From: Rhyzopertha dominica
Lineage: Eukaryota; Arthropoda; Insecta; Coleoptera; Bostrichidae
Assembly: GCA_025024175.1 (NCBI GenBank)
Contig: QCXZ01000045.1
Coordinates: forward strand, 4,094,649 to 4,158,648
Direction of reading: 5' to 3'
Length of the DNA: 64,000 bases
The position numbers and the translations under genes are program-made. Each line of letters opens with the position of its first letter. The first letter of the stretch is position 1. Positions 24,701-33,270 of the stretch are shown piece after piece. The notes under the pieces were generated by a model, which made no database searches, had not been told where the DNA came from, and saw only the letters and a program-made list of their open reading frames with translations.

Positions 24701-27700
24701 CGATGACAGCTCGGATAATGTCGCAAATCTAATTTGAACTTGGGCTCGGATAGGCCGGATCTCGGATAACTGAGACTCGGATAATCGAGACTCCACNGTA
24801 GTACAGTTGTTGTGTTGGCCAGCAGGGGATAGGTTAGGTTAGGGATAGATTCAGGACATTTATCTATGACCAATTTTGCTTTTATCATCTTTTACAAAAA
24901 AAATAAAGAATAACCTCGTTTCATCGGCATTGAAAGGTTCAGCATCACCATATCTTTTCTGCCTTTATCTGCTTACTGTAGGGCAGCAATAAACATTTTC
25001 GGGTAGATACATACCATCTCATTTATATTTCAGTAATTTTAACTTTTATTAGTTGTAAAGGAGATAGAGCGATATCACAAAGGATTTTATTTGACACGCT
25101 AACCAATGGTTAAGAGATCAATAAAAATAGTTGTATTTCTGCCGCAAATGAAATTGTGGGACTTTTAGTGGCAAATATTATGCTCAAAAGTTCCTTTCAA
25201 TTTGAGCATTTCTATACTGTTTAAACTTCTAGAGCTGAAGCAAACAGGCTTATGTTCTTGAAAAGGACAACAGCCAACAGCACCTTGAGAAGCACTATAT
25301 ATTGTAAAGTTACGTACTTACTAGAATTAAAGTGATAGAGAACTGGAACCGAAACTATTTTGTTCCTTATTTTTTGAAAAGCTTCTTGATGTACTGGAAA
25401 CTCCACATCATTTTTTAACAATTTTCGAAATGGTGCTGTAATTTCTGTCAGGTTAGTGATAAAATGTCATATATTCCGAGTACAATACGATTCCTAATAA
25501 TCTCATCTTGCAGTGTAGCAAACACAACTGTGAGCAAGTTTTCTGATATCCAGCAAAATAACACAAAAGTTCGTCTTCTTTTTGGTTCCTCTGGTAAAAT
25601 AGATAGCGTTCTTCTTCGTTGGATTGCAAAACTTCCCGAATACATCCAGTAACAGCACCCTCCTTTTTGTCCGCTTCAGATGGATCGTATTGAAAGGTTC
25701 AACAGTGTCCTTCCCCAACGGATTTAGAAAAATGGCTACCTGATCCTCGGGTGTCTGAGTTTCGATCAGTTAGAGTCATGAAGATATCATAATTTTATTT
25801 CATCTGTTCACGGAGTAGCTTCTCCGATGCCATCGCTAGGAACCTGCACTGGGCCGGTGTGTATTCACAGTTGGTAGATCGCCCAGCTCGCAGAGTTCCG
25901 TTTAGATGGCACTGAGGGATTGAGCCTTCGAATTCCCACTCTCATCTCATTTTGTTTAAATTTGCCCCAGTTTACGGATATAATTCCATTAACAACATTC
26001 TAACGTTTAGGGAGCTTAAATCCCTTCACTTCCGATTTAGTGTTATTGGGGTTAGTTGTACACCTGAACTTTTTTCCTTACTCGTTATTATTAATTGTTA
26101 AACGAAAAGTGCGTGCACACAATCAATGAATCCAAAAAACTGTGATCTAAAGTTGTATAGTGAAAGTGAATTTGACAGATGTATAACAAATGTTGTACCT
26201 ACAAAATATAGTTATAGCCCATACGTACGGTTCCCTCACACTCGGGATTTTAATTAATATCGATATTCAATGTTAAAATGGCTTTCAGTTGATACTTTAA
26301 ACAATAAAACCAGTGGAATCGTATACAACGAAAAAAGCGCTCTCCCATGATCGCCTCCAACTTGATCAATAACGAATATGAAATTTTCAAAACTTTGATG
26401 TCCTGTAACTTTTGAAACAGGAGGCTGCACACCGTAGGGCTCCGGATTGGAGGTGAGTCGATCATGAGCTGTTACCATACTGTTTGGTCATGATCCGATC
26501 AATCCCATTTCATTGAGCGATATATACCTACGAATATCAAATTTTCAAAACTTTGATATTCTGTAACTTTTGAAGCGGGAGGCTGCACACCGTAGGGCTC
26601 CGGATTGGAGGTCAGTGGGTCATGAGCTACTACCATCCAAGATTGGCCGTAATGCGATCAATTCCGTTTCATAGAGTATAGTTATAGGTATAGTTCTCCT
26701 TTTTCACGTACTTGAAAGTTGAGCTAGATGCGGATTCCTCCAAGTCTTATTGTGCATATGACTTGGCAACTTCCAGGAAAAAGACTCCAAATAGGTTTTC
26801 AATAATGCTGAGTTTTGAGTTTGGTCCGATTTCAAGGACGACTTAAGCTTGATCTTGATGTTAACCTAGAGCCCTCTCCTGACTTTGAACCCTATTCTGA
26901 CTTTGAATTTGAGGCTTGTGTAAAGTACGTACAGCCAAACGTTAGAAATGCGAAATTTTAAGTGAGAGTAAAAAAGATATATACTTGTGTTGGTGTGCGG
27001 GTGCGGCATCGTTAGTACTCTGGCTGTGGCTGCTACGCTTGCAACGATACTTAGCATGAAAAATTCAAATTTGCCGATATACTTTGACGTTTTCGACTTA
27101 ATTTATAACAATTTAACAAGTTGCTCATAGATACGAGTGAAACATACGTAGCCTAATAACAAAATTGGTCAGTGTCATGTCTACATCAGAACAATTTGTG
27201 GACAGCTGCTTCGGCTTATAAAGCCTCTTCAACACAGCTATAATCATAATGCAGACAACATGACACATACCTGGCTTTCCTTTATATACGCCAACGTAGG
27301 TGATGCATATGCGAGAATAACAATTGTGGGCGACATTAGGCCATCTATTAGCAATTAACAGTGTCACCCACCTATATCTGTTGGGAACTTGTACCCAGAA
27401 CGGTAGCCCACATTACAGTGGGCGTTTAAAAACCGACAGAAGTCCCCAACGATGGTGTCTACAATGAATGCAGTTCTGAGTATAACAAAATTAGTCTATA
27501 TATAGTCTTGGGACTATTGGCTGTGCTGAAGAGGCTTTATAAAACAAAACATGTAACAGGTGTTAATAGAGATTTTTGTTATTATTTTTAATTAATATCA
27601 TTACCGGCAAACTCCGATGAGTAAAGGAGATTTGAAGTTAGTTATTCACATTGGCAACTCTTTGTCCCATAAGTACAATGTTCAACTGTTATCCTACTAA

Positions 27701-28156
27701 TTTTCACTGTAACAAATTTACGTTCTACAAATTTCGCTATAGCCCCTTCCGCGAAATTCTTCCCGCTCCGTCCATTTTAATCGATTCCCACCGAAACATT
27801 AGCGCTTTTTCCCACCGCGTATCGAACCGGGGGAAAAACCCGCCGATAAACACGGCGTCAGGTTTTTCCCCGACGAAAAAACCTCCCCCCTCGCATCGAC
27901 CCGGAAACGCCGACGCCTAATTTATCATTCGCCTTCGTTTTCAGGTGAAAAAGTGTGCGTGCGCTGCGAGACCGAGGCCCTGCACAAGAACCTCGGCTGG
28001 AGATGCCAAGGTCACGGGGTCGTGGGTCGCATCACGCGCTTCTCCGCCCTGACGGCGCCCCACTGCCACGGCAAGTGGCTGCGCGTCAAGCCAGAGCCCG
28101 ACCGGAAGTGCGCCCCCAAGACCTGCCAGCCCAGCTCTGCCTTCATATTCGTTTAG
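12626..28156 (+). CDS. SBSPON-like secreted protein, last two exons (partial)
   Basis: Two exons join in phase: 12626-12702 (TTCAG acceptor, GTATGC donor) and 27945-28156 (TTTTCAG acceptor, TAG stop at 28154). The joined reading runs [16 protein letters not shown], through '[13 protein letters not shown]', to a C-terminus ending [10 protein letters not shown]. The Y-C-x-EF opening, the VCVRC centre, a C-x-G-x-G segment, 'C-x-G-x-W' and a terminal S-x-FIF are how I remember the C-terminal domain of SBSPON (RPE-spondin), an extracellular matrix-type protein with somatomedin-B and TSP1 domains. Nine cysteines suggest disulfide bonding. The upstream exons encoding SMB/TSP1 are not in the window. 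The incoming intron is phase 2 and the internal one phase 1. Exon 2 is much richer in GC than its surroundings. An ATTAAA at 28302 could serve for polyadenylation. Confidence 0.8.
12845..12950. repeat. Conserved intronic motif, copy 1
   Basis: The 72 bp at 12877-12948 match 21725-21796 closely, sharing the blocks CATTTTTCAT, TTTATTAGGG (with one extra G here) and GATATCCGTCGTG in identical order. Weaker similarity extends about 30 bp upstream (GCCTCCG...). Both copies lie in the same intron, in the same orientation. Function unknown. Confidence 0.75.
13236..14640 (-). mobile_element. 5'-truncated LINE with RNase H domain (I/LOA-like), degenerate
   Basis: In element sense (minus), the order is: RT C-terminal part '[19 protein letters not shown]' near 14,590 and 'ITGGMRTT' near 14,395; RNase H with the first catalytic Asp in '[15 protein letters not shown]' (about 14050-14097), the Glu in 'FQAEIYAI' (about 13,990) and the Asp in 'DSQAALRAL' (about 13,890); then '[20 protein letters not shown]' with the last acidic residues (13740-13791); and a C-terminal domain '[19 protein letters not shown]...[18 protein letters not shown]' (13,440-13,540). 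The Trp before VPAHAG has become a stop (TGG to TGA, 13792-13794), and frameshifts separate the blocks. The 3' end is followed by a (GATA)n tract at 13236-13254. LINEs with RNase H belong to the I, LOA and related clades. Confidence 0.85.
14641..15125. other. Unannotated intronic stretch
   Basis: No gene or repeat recognised. It ends at the solo LTR target duplication AATT. Confidence 0.4.
15126..16721 (-). mobile_element. Solo LTR of a Ty3/Gypsy element
   Basis: A 1596-bp minus-strand LTR with the same ends as the LTR at 59886-61084: in LTR sense it starts TGTAACGAAGTTACAAA (16721 leftward) and ends AGGCGTCACA (15126). It is flanked by a 4-bp target duplication AATT (15122-15125 and 16722-16725), so it is an intact solo LTR left by LTR-LTR recombination. 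The U5-side 300 bp (TGAGGTATGCTCCTCAG, GGCGCCAGTTTTTTATTAT) match the other LTR closely. The central part differs and holds a 185-bp tandem array. TTACGTAA palindromes occur at 15562, 15841, 16012 and 16197. Confidence 0.92.
15865..16385. repeat. 185-bp tandem repeat, three units, inside the solo LTR
   Basis: Units start at 15865, 16050 and 16235 (GCGGTAAGAGGCAGTTC or close variants), giving an exact 185-bp spacing; the third unit is partial. Each unit carries two copies of a GCACGGAAAAACGACCTGTAC sub-repeat about 68 bp apart, and the first two units each include a GGTTACGTAAGCGG motif. Probably U3 enhancer repeats (inference). Confidence 0.92.
16722..17400. other. Unannotated intronic stretch
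   Basis: AT-rich, no gene seen. Confidence 0.4.
17405..17650. repeat. Long-TIR foldback element (MITE)
   Basis: AAAAC(A/C)TGTAACTAAACC followed by TTACTGAA near 17430-17460 is answered in inverse by TTCAGTAAGG and TTTAGTTACAGGTTTT near 17590-17620. The arms extend inward to GCGCCAACT / AGTTGGCCCC and outward to TTTGCCATTTACTTA-like ends, about 80 bp per arm with about 70-90 bp between. No coding capacity. One N at 17486. Confidence 0.85.
17655..20070. other. Unannotated intronic stretch
   Basis: Several ORFs of 60-98 codons (for example minus 18502-18771, Lys/Ile/Asp-rich) have no recognisable domain and look like chance in AT-rich DNA. Confidence 0.4.
20074..21062. mobile_element. Non-autonomous DNA transposon with TIRs (about 985 bp)
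   Basis: The left end, TTAAAGGGACCGCCAAAACGC then CGTGACGTCAGGTGTCTTGTAAA, is answered in inverse at the right end by TTAGGAGTCACCGCCAAAACGC then CGTGACGTCAAGTGTCATGTAAA. The shared blocks keep their order and spacing within about 70 bp. A TTA/TTAA-like target is possible, which would fit piggyBac- or Kolobok-type elements, but this is inference. A short open stretch starting ATGACTTCTGAAGGG near 20266 could be the remnant start of a transposase; I do not recognise it. Confidence 0.75.
21065..22490. other. Intronic stretch with conserved motif copy 2
   Basis: No gene recognised. 21690-21800 holds the second copy of the conserved motif. 22150-22490 is AT-rich sequence downstream of the minus-strand LINE ORF. 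Confidence 0.4.
21690..21796. repeat. Conserved intronic motif, copy 2
   Basis: The core 21725-21796 is the second copy of the 72-bp motif at 12877-12948, in the same orientation and the same intron. Confidence 0.75.
22499..23505 (-). pseudogene. LINE RT, 5'-truncated and frameshifted
   Basis: Minus-strand RT with '[20 protein letters not shown]' (block B), 'LYADDAVIF' (catalytic YADD, about 23,290-23,320), then in another frame (23292-22762) '[17 protein letters not shown]', '[18 protein letters not shown]' and '[11 protein letters not shown]', and a C-terminal tail '[20 protein letters not shown]...F' ending in a stop at 22499. One frameshift near 23,280 and one near 22,720 break an otherwise well-kept ORF, so this is a fairly young Jockey/CR1-superfamily insertion. 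RT blocks upstream of B and the endonuclease are missing. ORFs on the opposite strand here are shadows. Confidence 0.88.
23506..24272. other. Unannotated intronic stretch
   Basis: Minus-strand ORFs at 23585-23905 and 23796-24050 have no domain I can name. They may be a degraded TE; not supported further. Confidence 0.4.
24273..24798 (-). mobile_element. pogo-like (Tc1/mariner superfamily) element, internally deleted
   Basis: TIRs CAGTGGAGTCTCGATTATCCGAG (24273 on) and its inverse CTCGGATAATCGAGACTCCAC-N-G (to 24798) are flanked by TA on both sides (24271-24272, 24799-24800), as expected for pogo/Tigger elements. Inside, on the minus strand, an ATG at 24637 opens '[20 protein letters not shown]', the start of the CENP-B/Psq-type helix-turn-helix of pogo transposases, which breaks down after about 30 codons. 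The DDE domain is missing, so this is a 526-bp derivative. Confidence 0.9.
24799..25195. other. Unannotated intronic stretch
   Basis: No gene or repeat recognised. Confidence 0.4.
25200..25765 (-). pseudogene. Ty3/Gypsy relic: gag joined to RT thumb/RNase H
   Basis: On the minus strand, 25765-25455 reads as Gypsy gag in shifting frames ('[10 protein letters not shown]', 'LHCKMRLLG' / '[16 protein letters not shown]', normally IG-x-A-x-x-FNTF ... L-x-D-x-IRDRIV-GI-D). From about 25,450 it continues directly as '[18 protein letters not shown]' and '[18 protein letters not shown]' (normally LS-x-x-TAPLR-LLKK-x-F-W ... AF-x-x-IK ... PVL), the RT thumb/RNase H boundary. Nucleocapsid, protease and most of RT are missing, so a deletion joins gag to the end of RT. 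Confidence 0.75.
25766..26220. other. Unannotated intronic stretch
   Basis: No gene recognised. Confidence 0.4.
26225..27110. repeat. Dispersed repeat, copy 2, with an internal tandem duplication
   Basis: Homologous in block order to 9130-9725. It contains a two-unit tandem repeat of about 158 bp (AAATTTTCAAAACTTTGAT at 26381 and 26539, each followed by GGCTGCACACCGTAGGGCTC), absent from copy 1. No 27-bp palindrome is present at the equivalent position. Confidence 0.65.
27115..27944. other. 3' end of the large intron
   Basis: A GAAGAGGCTTTATAA-type word occurs in both orientations (27215 and 27528), possibly Penelope-like tails. From 27,740 the sequence becomes GC/CpG-richer approaching the last exon. 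Confidence 0.35.
27945..28156 (+). CDS. Last exon of SBSPON-like gene
   Basis: 212 nt including the TAG stop. It begins in phase 1 with GTGAAAAAGTG after TTTTCAG and encodes the VCVRCE...WRCQGHG, HCHGKWL and CAPKTCQPS segments. Strongly GC-rich relative to flanks. Confidence 0.82.
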
Positions 28157-30655
28157 GGGGACGACTTCGGGGGAGGCGCGACAACGTCGCTCTCGAGGTG
28201 ATGCGGCAACACCGCGTCGATGTGGCAACGCTGTCTAAGATGTGATTTGGCAACTACGTTCACCATCCGACAACATTGGATACACTCGCGATGCGAATTA
28301 AATTAAATGTATTCCATTTGAAGTTCAATAAGTTTTTTAAAATAATTTGGATAAGTATCAACTAAGGTTACAGTCATAAATTTCTTAATGATGTTATAGA
28401 TCAGAAAATCCAATGTCACTTCTTAAAGATCTCTCTTAACAGCGTTGCCACATAGCAGTTAATGTGACGTATTATCAATTTGGGACACACGTGTTTGTTT
28501 GCGAATTCAAAATTCAACAATTTGCCGATTAAAAGTTTAAACATAAACATCGTTTGAAAAATCAGTAATTTTGATGTCTTTGAAATTGGCGTCAGTACAC
28601 GTATTGCTTCAACGTTCTTGTGTAATTTAATTAAAGACGATGCTTGTACTGTTGCCATAAATTATCACCGAACCCACCGGTGTCAATTTTGTTAATAATG
28701 ATTGTCCAAATCATGCAGCTCTCAGATCTAAATAATTCGTTTTTGCTCTCTTAAATTTAATCCAATGCAGTGTAATTGACAAAATTTGGTTTCATAACGC
28801 AAGCTTGAGCTGCTTGGTTTAGAGATGACGTCTTCTAATACCGTAGGATTTTCGGGCTGTTGTAATCATTTAAATGATTAATATCTCTTCCACTTCATTG
28901 CCCTCTCCTATTTTAGTAGAGCCTCGTCAGGCTTAAAAACAGCCCAAAGGGAATTAGATTTAAAAACATTTTTTTATCATAATATTAGTTGTGACTCACG
29001 TTAAAGCCAGTTTTTTTCGTAGTTTAATAGATATTTTTTACTAACCATCGATAAGTATGCTAGAAATAATAACTATGATATTGTAAATAATGTCTCTAAC
29101 CTTAGCAGGATTGTATACTTTGTATGACCTATATTTTGTGAAACATATCAGAAAATGGAAAAAACAATAATTGTCATTTATCTTACAAAAATAAAACTTA
29201 CAAAAACGATGGTTTGTTCAGTTTTGTGTCGACCTATGTGTGTTTGATATCTTTATGGGAAGCACCATAAAAGCTAGTGCCGTACCCTAGCAGCACTTAT
29301 GTTTTAATCACTATTATTTGTGCAAGTGTGAATAAACAAGTAATTTTATTTCTGTGAATTTAATTGTCATTATATTACACTCTTACTGTGGGGGAATTTT
29401 AAGGGATTACACCTTGAATATCTGGTACTGCTTTATTAAAGTAATACATTAACATTTGTATTTTGAAAGGAAATTTGAAGTGTCTATTTTTTCTTTCATA
29501 GCAACCTTATTAAACGTGATTCTGGGCGCCTGGATTTGAATGTTCTGAACACTTACAGTCTTGTTAAAAATGCAGCTAACTAATAATTCATTCAATAATT
29601 ATTAATGCTTTGTCCAGCACTGCAATTTTTACGTCTGCAAAATCTCCCAGTCTGCACCTTTATATGAGTAAAGATGATTTACTCTGGATTGAATATGATA
29701 TTTTGTCTTCTTTAACAACCTATCTTTCAGTATGTATATGTCCGTTAAAATCCCTTTACAGTTCATAAGTATGTTTTTTATTTTGCATAATAGTTAACAA
29801 GATCTCACATTTTAAATGACCCTATACTGTGGATTTGTTATTGATGCAAAAAAGACAGGATAAAAATAATGATCAATAAATGGGAAAACCGTTTCTTCCA
29901 ACAGCAAACGCTAATCAGTTGGCGCACAAGCAGATGTCAGTTACGGATGGCTTCTCTTTTTTTTCAATTAAGAATGATGTGCTAAAGCCACGGCAAATGT
30001 GGGTGTTAACGACAGGTTGGTAGAATGTAAAATGTAACTCTCTAAGAACTCATGCCACAGAAGTTGGGGTTTATCTGCACTGTCGGGATTTTCACGATCT
30101 ACTATCTGAAGGGTTCGTAAAGATTACAAATTCCGTCCATACAAAATTCTTTGATTTACGAATTCGAATTTTGTCAGTTAATAAGCGAACGAATAATAAT
30201 CGAAATCTTTTCGATGTTTGTTTTTCTGAACGTTACTTGTCAGTCGTCATAACTGGTGTTATTGGCTTGATTACAATTCGTGGCTGTTTGAGCAAGTATT
30301 TTGTTATTACATTATTGGACTTTTTTTCATACCCGGCAATCTAATGATTTTAACCAAAACTATAAAAAATGACGGCTATATTACGAATTAGTTAAGGTTT
30401 TAACAAGATGGAACATTATGCGTTTCCCGTGATGCAGTTTATATTTTAAAGGTTCCTGAATCGCATGAACCTTTACCTTACTGGATTTCTTCTTGTGGGG
30501 TTATTTATTAGAGGATAAAGTTTGCACCACCCAACCCTGTTCTTTACAATTTAAGGGATATATGAGAAATACCACTGCCGCCATGAATTATTGTCTTATC
30601 AATTACTCTTTAAGTCAAGTTGAAAGCCACGTTTTCTTCAATTACCAACCATTCA
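28157..30655. other. 3' UTR and intergenic DNA
   Basis: The first part is presumably the 3' UTR of the SBSPON-like gene (candidate signal ATTAAA at 28302). The rest is AT-rich with no recognised gene. Confidence 0.4.
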
Positions 30656-30969
30656 TTTGGCGGTTGAAATGCTGGCATTTGGCTTTGCCAAAAATAAAAA
30701 TTGGAAGTAGGATAAAAACAACTGTTTTATTATTATTATTATTTATTAATTTTCGACTGAGTTAAACAACTATTTTAAACTCAAAACTAAAATTTCTCTA
30801 ACAACGGCTGATTTATGGTTGCTTAACCAGTGAAAAAACAGTGGCTAATACCCAAAATTCATGAAAGTACATACCAACAAATACCACAAAGATTTAAAAA
30901 AGGTGACGGAGAAGCCTGCTAAGACATACTGGTTGAAAATGGAAACGCCGAAGAAGGCAAAAACTACAA

Positions 30970-31407
30970 TTGGAAGTTTATTTAAGGCATCTAAAATTGG
31001 CAGCGTTTTATTCTCCTATTGAATGGGATTTTTTCGAAGAAAAAGTGCACACAATGATTAGTGAAAGAGTGAAAACGAAGTATCGGAAATTAAAATTAAA
31101 ATTGAAGTGCTACAAAGTTAATCGTCATCACACCAAGTTACGCAGAATGAGAATAAAATGGACACTCCTTCGTCATCACACCAAGTTGCACATTTACAGA
31201 AACTGCTTAAAACATGCAGTAAAACATGCAGTAAAACAAAAAGTATTTCCTTTAGAAGACATAATTAGTGATACTGAAAACGTGATTGTAAATTTCAGTA
31301 AAGAAAATAAATCAGAAGTGAGAAGAAAAAGCAAAAAAAATTTAGATATAAAATACATGAAAAATATCAAGGACAATGTGCAGTTCCTTTACAGACAAAG
31401 GTTTTAA
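30970..31407 (+). pseudogene. PLE ORF, N-terminal region
   Basis: 145 codons, Lys/Arg-rich, with an internal near-duplicate 'RHHTKLRRMR' / 'RHHTKLHIYR'. It lies just before the KADKG segment that opens the PLE RT region. The true start may lie upstream. Confidence 0.65.
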
Positions 31408-31526
31408 AAAGGTTAAAAGGTAAGAGTTGTTTTTATGTAAAAGCTGATAAAGGAAAATTCCATAGTTATTTAAAAAATGATTATTTCAATGACGTTACTT
31501 CTATGTTAGAAACCGGTCCGTACGAT

Positions 31527-31532
31527 CGTTGT

Positions 31533-31571
<39 letters not shown>

Positions 31572-31580
31572 CAGACAACG
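31527..31580. mobile_element. 54-bp palindromic micro-element with (AAT)n core and 7-bp TSD
   Basis: TIRs CGTTGTCTGA and TCAGACAACG enclose about eleven ATA/AAT units. Both flanks are GTACGAT (31520-31526 and 31581-31587). Insertion plus duplication adds 61 bp and shifts the PLE reading frame; taking out the element and one GTACGAT copy leaves a continuous reading across the site. Same TIRs as 9571-9597. Confidence 0.88.
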
Positions 31581-31638
31581 GTACGATGTAGTAAGCAGAA
31601 ATCCACTAAAACAATTTATAAAATAGGTTAATGATACT

Positions 31639-32260
31639 TTGGACAGTTGCAGTTTATTAGTAAATAGTAATCTTAAATATAAGTTAAAAATAAAAAATCC
31701 GTTGATATCAATAAGCTATGCTCTACCAAATATTCATATATTTAATAAGTATCGCCTCATAGTCTCAAACGTAAAGGCTCCAAATTACCAATTAGCAAAG
31801 CGGTTGGTTAATGAATTCAGTAAATTAACGTTAAATAATGACTGTTCAATCAAAAATTCCCTAGGTTTAATAAATAAATTAAAACATTTTGATATTAAAC
31901 CTAATCACAGACTAATATCTTTTGATGTCGAATCATACCAGTACCTCAAGCTTTTGAATTTTTGGAAGATTTTCTTGAACAAAATAACAAAGAAAAAACA
32001 AAATATTTAATCAAAAATTTTATAAACAGAAATTTATATTGGCAATGGGTAACCCTCCTTCACCTTTCTTAGCTAACTTTTTCTTAACACCTTGAAAGTA
32101 ATCTCAATAGTACAAATGAATTCCCGATATTTTGGTATAGATATGTAGACGATATTTTTGCCATAATAGACAATAACTTTAATATTGGCAATTTTACACA
32201 GAAATTAAATTCATTATATCAATCAATAAATTTCACTTTTGAACTAGAAAAGGATTCCCA
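31639..32260 (+). pseudogene. PLE reverse transcriptase core
   Basis: Carries 'ALPNIHIFNKYRLIVSNVKA' (normally LPK-HK...RPIVS), 'LISFDVESY' (first catalytic Asp), then after a frame break 'MGNP' and 'WYRYVDDIFAII' (catalytic YVDD). Multiple stops between 32010 and 32260. Confidence 0.88.
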
Positions 32261-32546
32261 ATTGCCATTTCTAGATTTAAAAATATCAAGAAAGAATGAT
32301 AGAATCACGTTTACTATTTACAGAAAACCGACACATACAGATAATTACATTAAAAACAATTCTCGTACGCCATTCTGGTACAAAATGCCCATCTTTAGTA
32401 GTTTAATACATAGATTACTAAATGTTCCATTATCTACAGAAAATTACAGAAATGAACTATCATATATTCATAATTTTGCCAACTCAAGCGGATACAAAAA
32501 AGAAATGATCACTAAGTCATAAAACAAACACAAATATAAATTAAAT

Positions 32547-33041
32547 TTGCAATCGCACACGCATCTTAGCCCTGAAAAAGGAACCATATTCCATATAATA
32601 TTTACATACCATCCTTCAATAGAACATAAATTTCAAAATTTATTTTCTAAATTTAATATTAATCTTGCTTTTGGGAACAACTACACATTAAGAAACTTAT
32701 TAGGCAACACCCTTGATAAAGAAGACCCGTTAAACAAATCCGGAATTTATGAAATTAAATGCTGTAACTGCCCAAAAAAGTACATTGGCCAAACAAAACG
32801 TAATCGAAATATTAGATTCAAAGAACATATGTACCACGTAAACAATAGAAATGGCGAAACATCTGCACTAGCACTGCATAATATTGAAACAGGTCACAAA
32901 TTTAATATAGCCAACGTGAAGAATATAAAAACATCAACACGCGCCAACTTGAACTCCTTAGAGGCCATTTACATGAAACGCAATTCTAGCCATCTGTTAA
33001 ATACGGATCTCACACCCTTAGATAATCCAGCAATAATCTAG
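32547..33041 (+). pseudogene. PLE C-terminal GIY-YIG endonuclease domain
   Basis: 164 codons with 'GIYEIKCCNCPKKYIGQTKR' (GIY...YIG with the PLE-type Cys pair between), then 'IRFKEHM', 'ALHNIETGHKFN' and a Glu in 'NSLEAIYMKRN'. These match the catalytic order of the PLE nuclease. Still open to its stop, so the 3' part is the best-kept region of this element. Confidence 0.92.
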
Positions 33042-33270
33042 CAATAGTAAAGTTAAAATTGTGATTTAAACAAATTCTCTTCCCACACCACGCAACTGTG
33101 TATCAATGTTTACCATATGTCAAAATGTCTTTTAGTGTTTTAATTTAGTTATACTTGCTAAGCCACCGAAGAAGGCCGCTTGGCGGTTGAAATGCTGGCA
33201 TTTGGCTTTGCCATAAATAAAAATTGGAAGTAGGATAAAAACAAGTGTTTTTTATTATTATTATTATTTG

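Larger units (their letters stand above)
30658..33270 (+). mobile_element. Penelope-like element (PLE), degenerate
   Basis: A retroelement encoding a telomerase-like RT with a C-terminal GIY-YIG nuclease. It is bounded by about 68-bp direct repeats (TGGCGGTTGAAATGCTGGCA... at 30658 and 33181), each followed by an (ATT)n run, as PLE partial tandem copies commonly are. ORF pieces from 5' to 3': a basic N-terminal region (30970-31407), a 'KADKG' segment near 31440, an RT core 'IVSNVKAPNYQLAKRL' and 'LISFDVES' (31639-32010), 'WYRYVDDIF' with the catalytic YVDD (about 32130-32160), 'LPFLDLKISRKND' (32262-32522), and the GIY-YIG part (32547-33041). Frameshifts and stops break it, and a 54-bp palindromic insertion lies at 31527. 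Confidence 0.92.

Noticed and set aside
27941..28245. Alternative-frame ORFs over the last SBSPON-like exon
   Set aside because: GC-rich exon gives open shadow frames; splice phase and cysteine pattern select the 27953-28156 frame.
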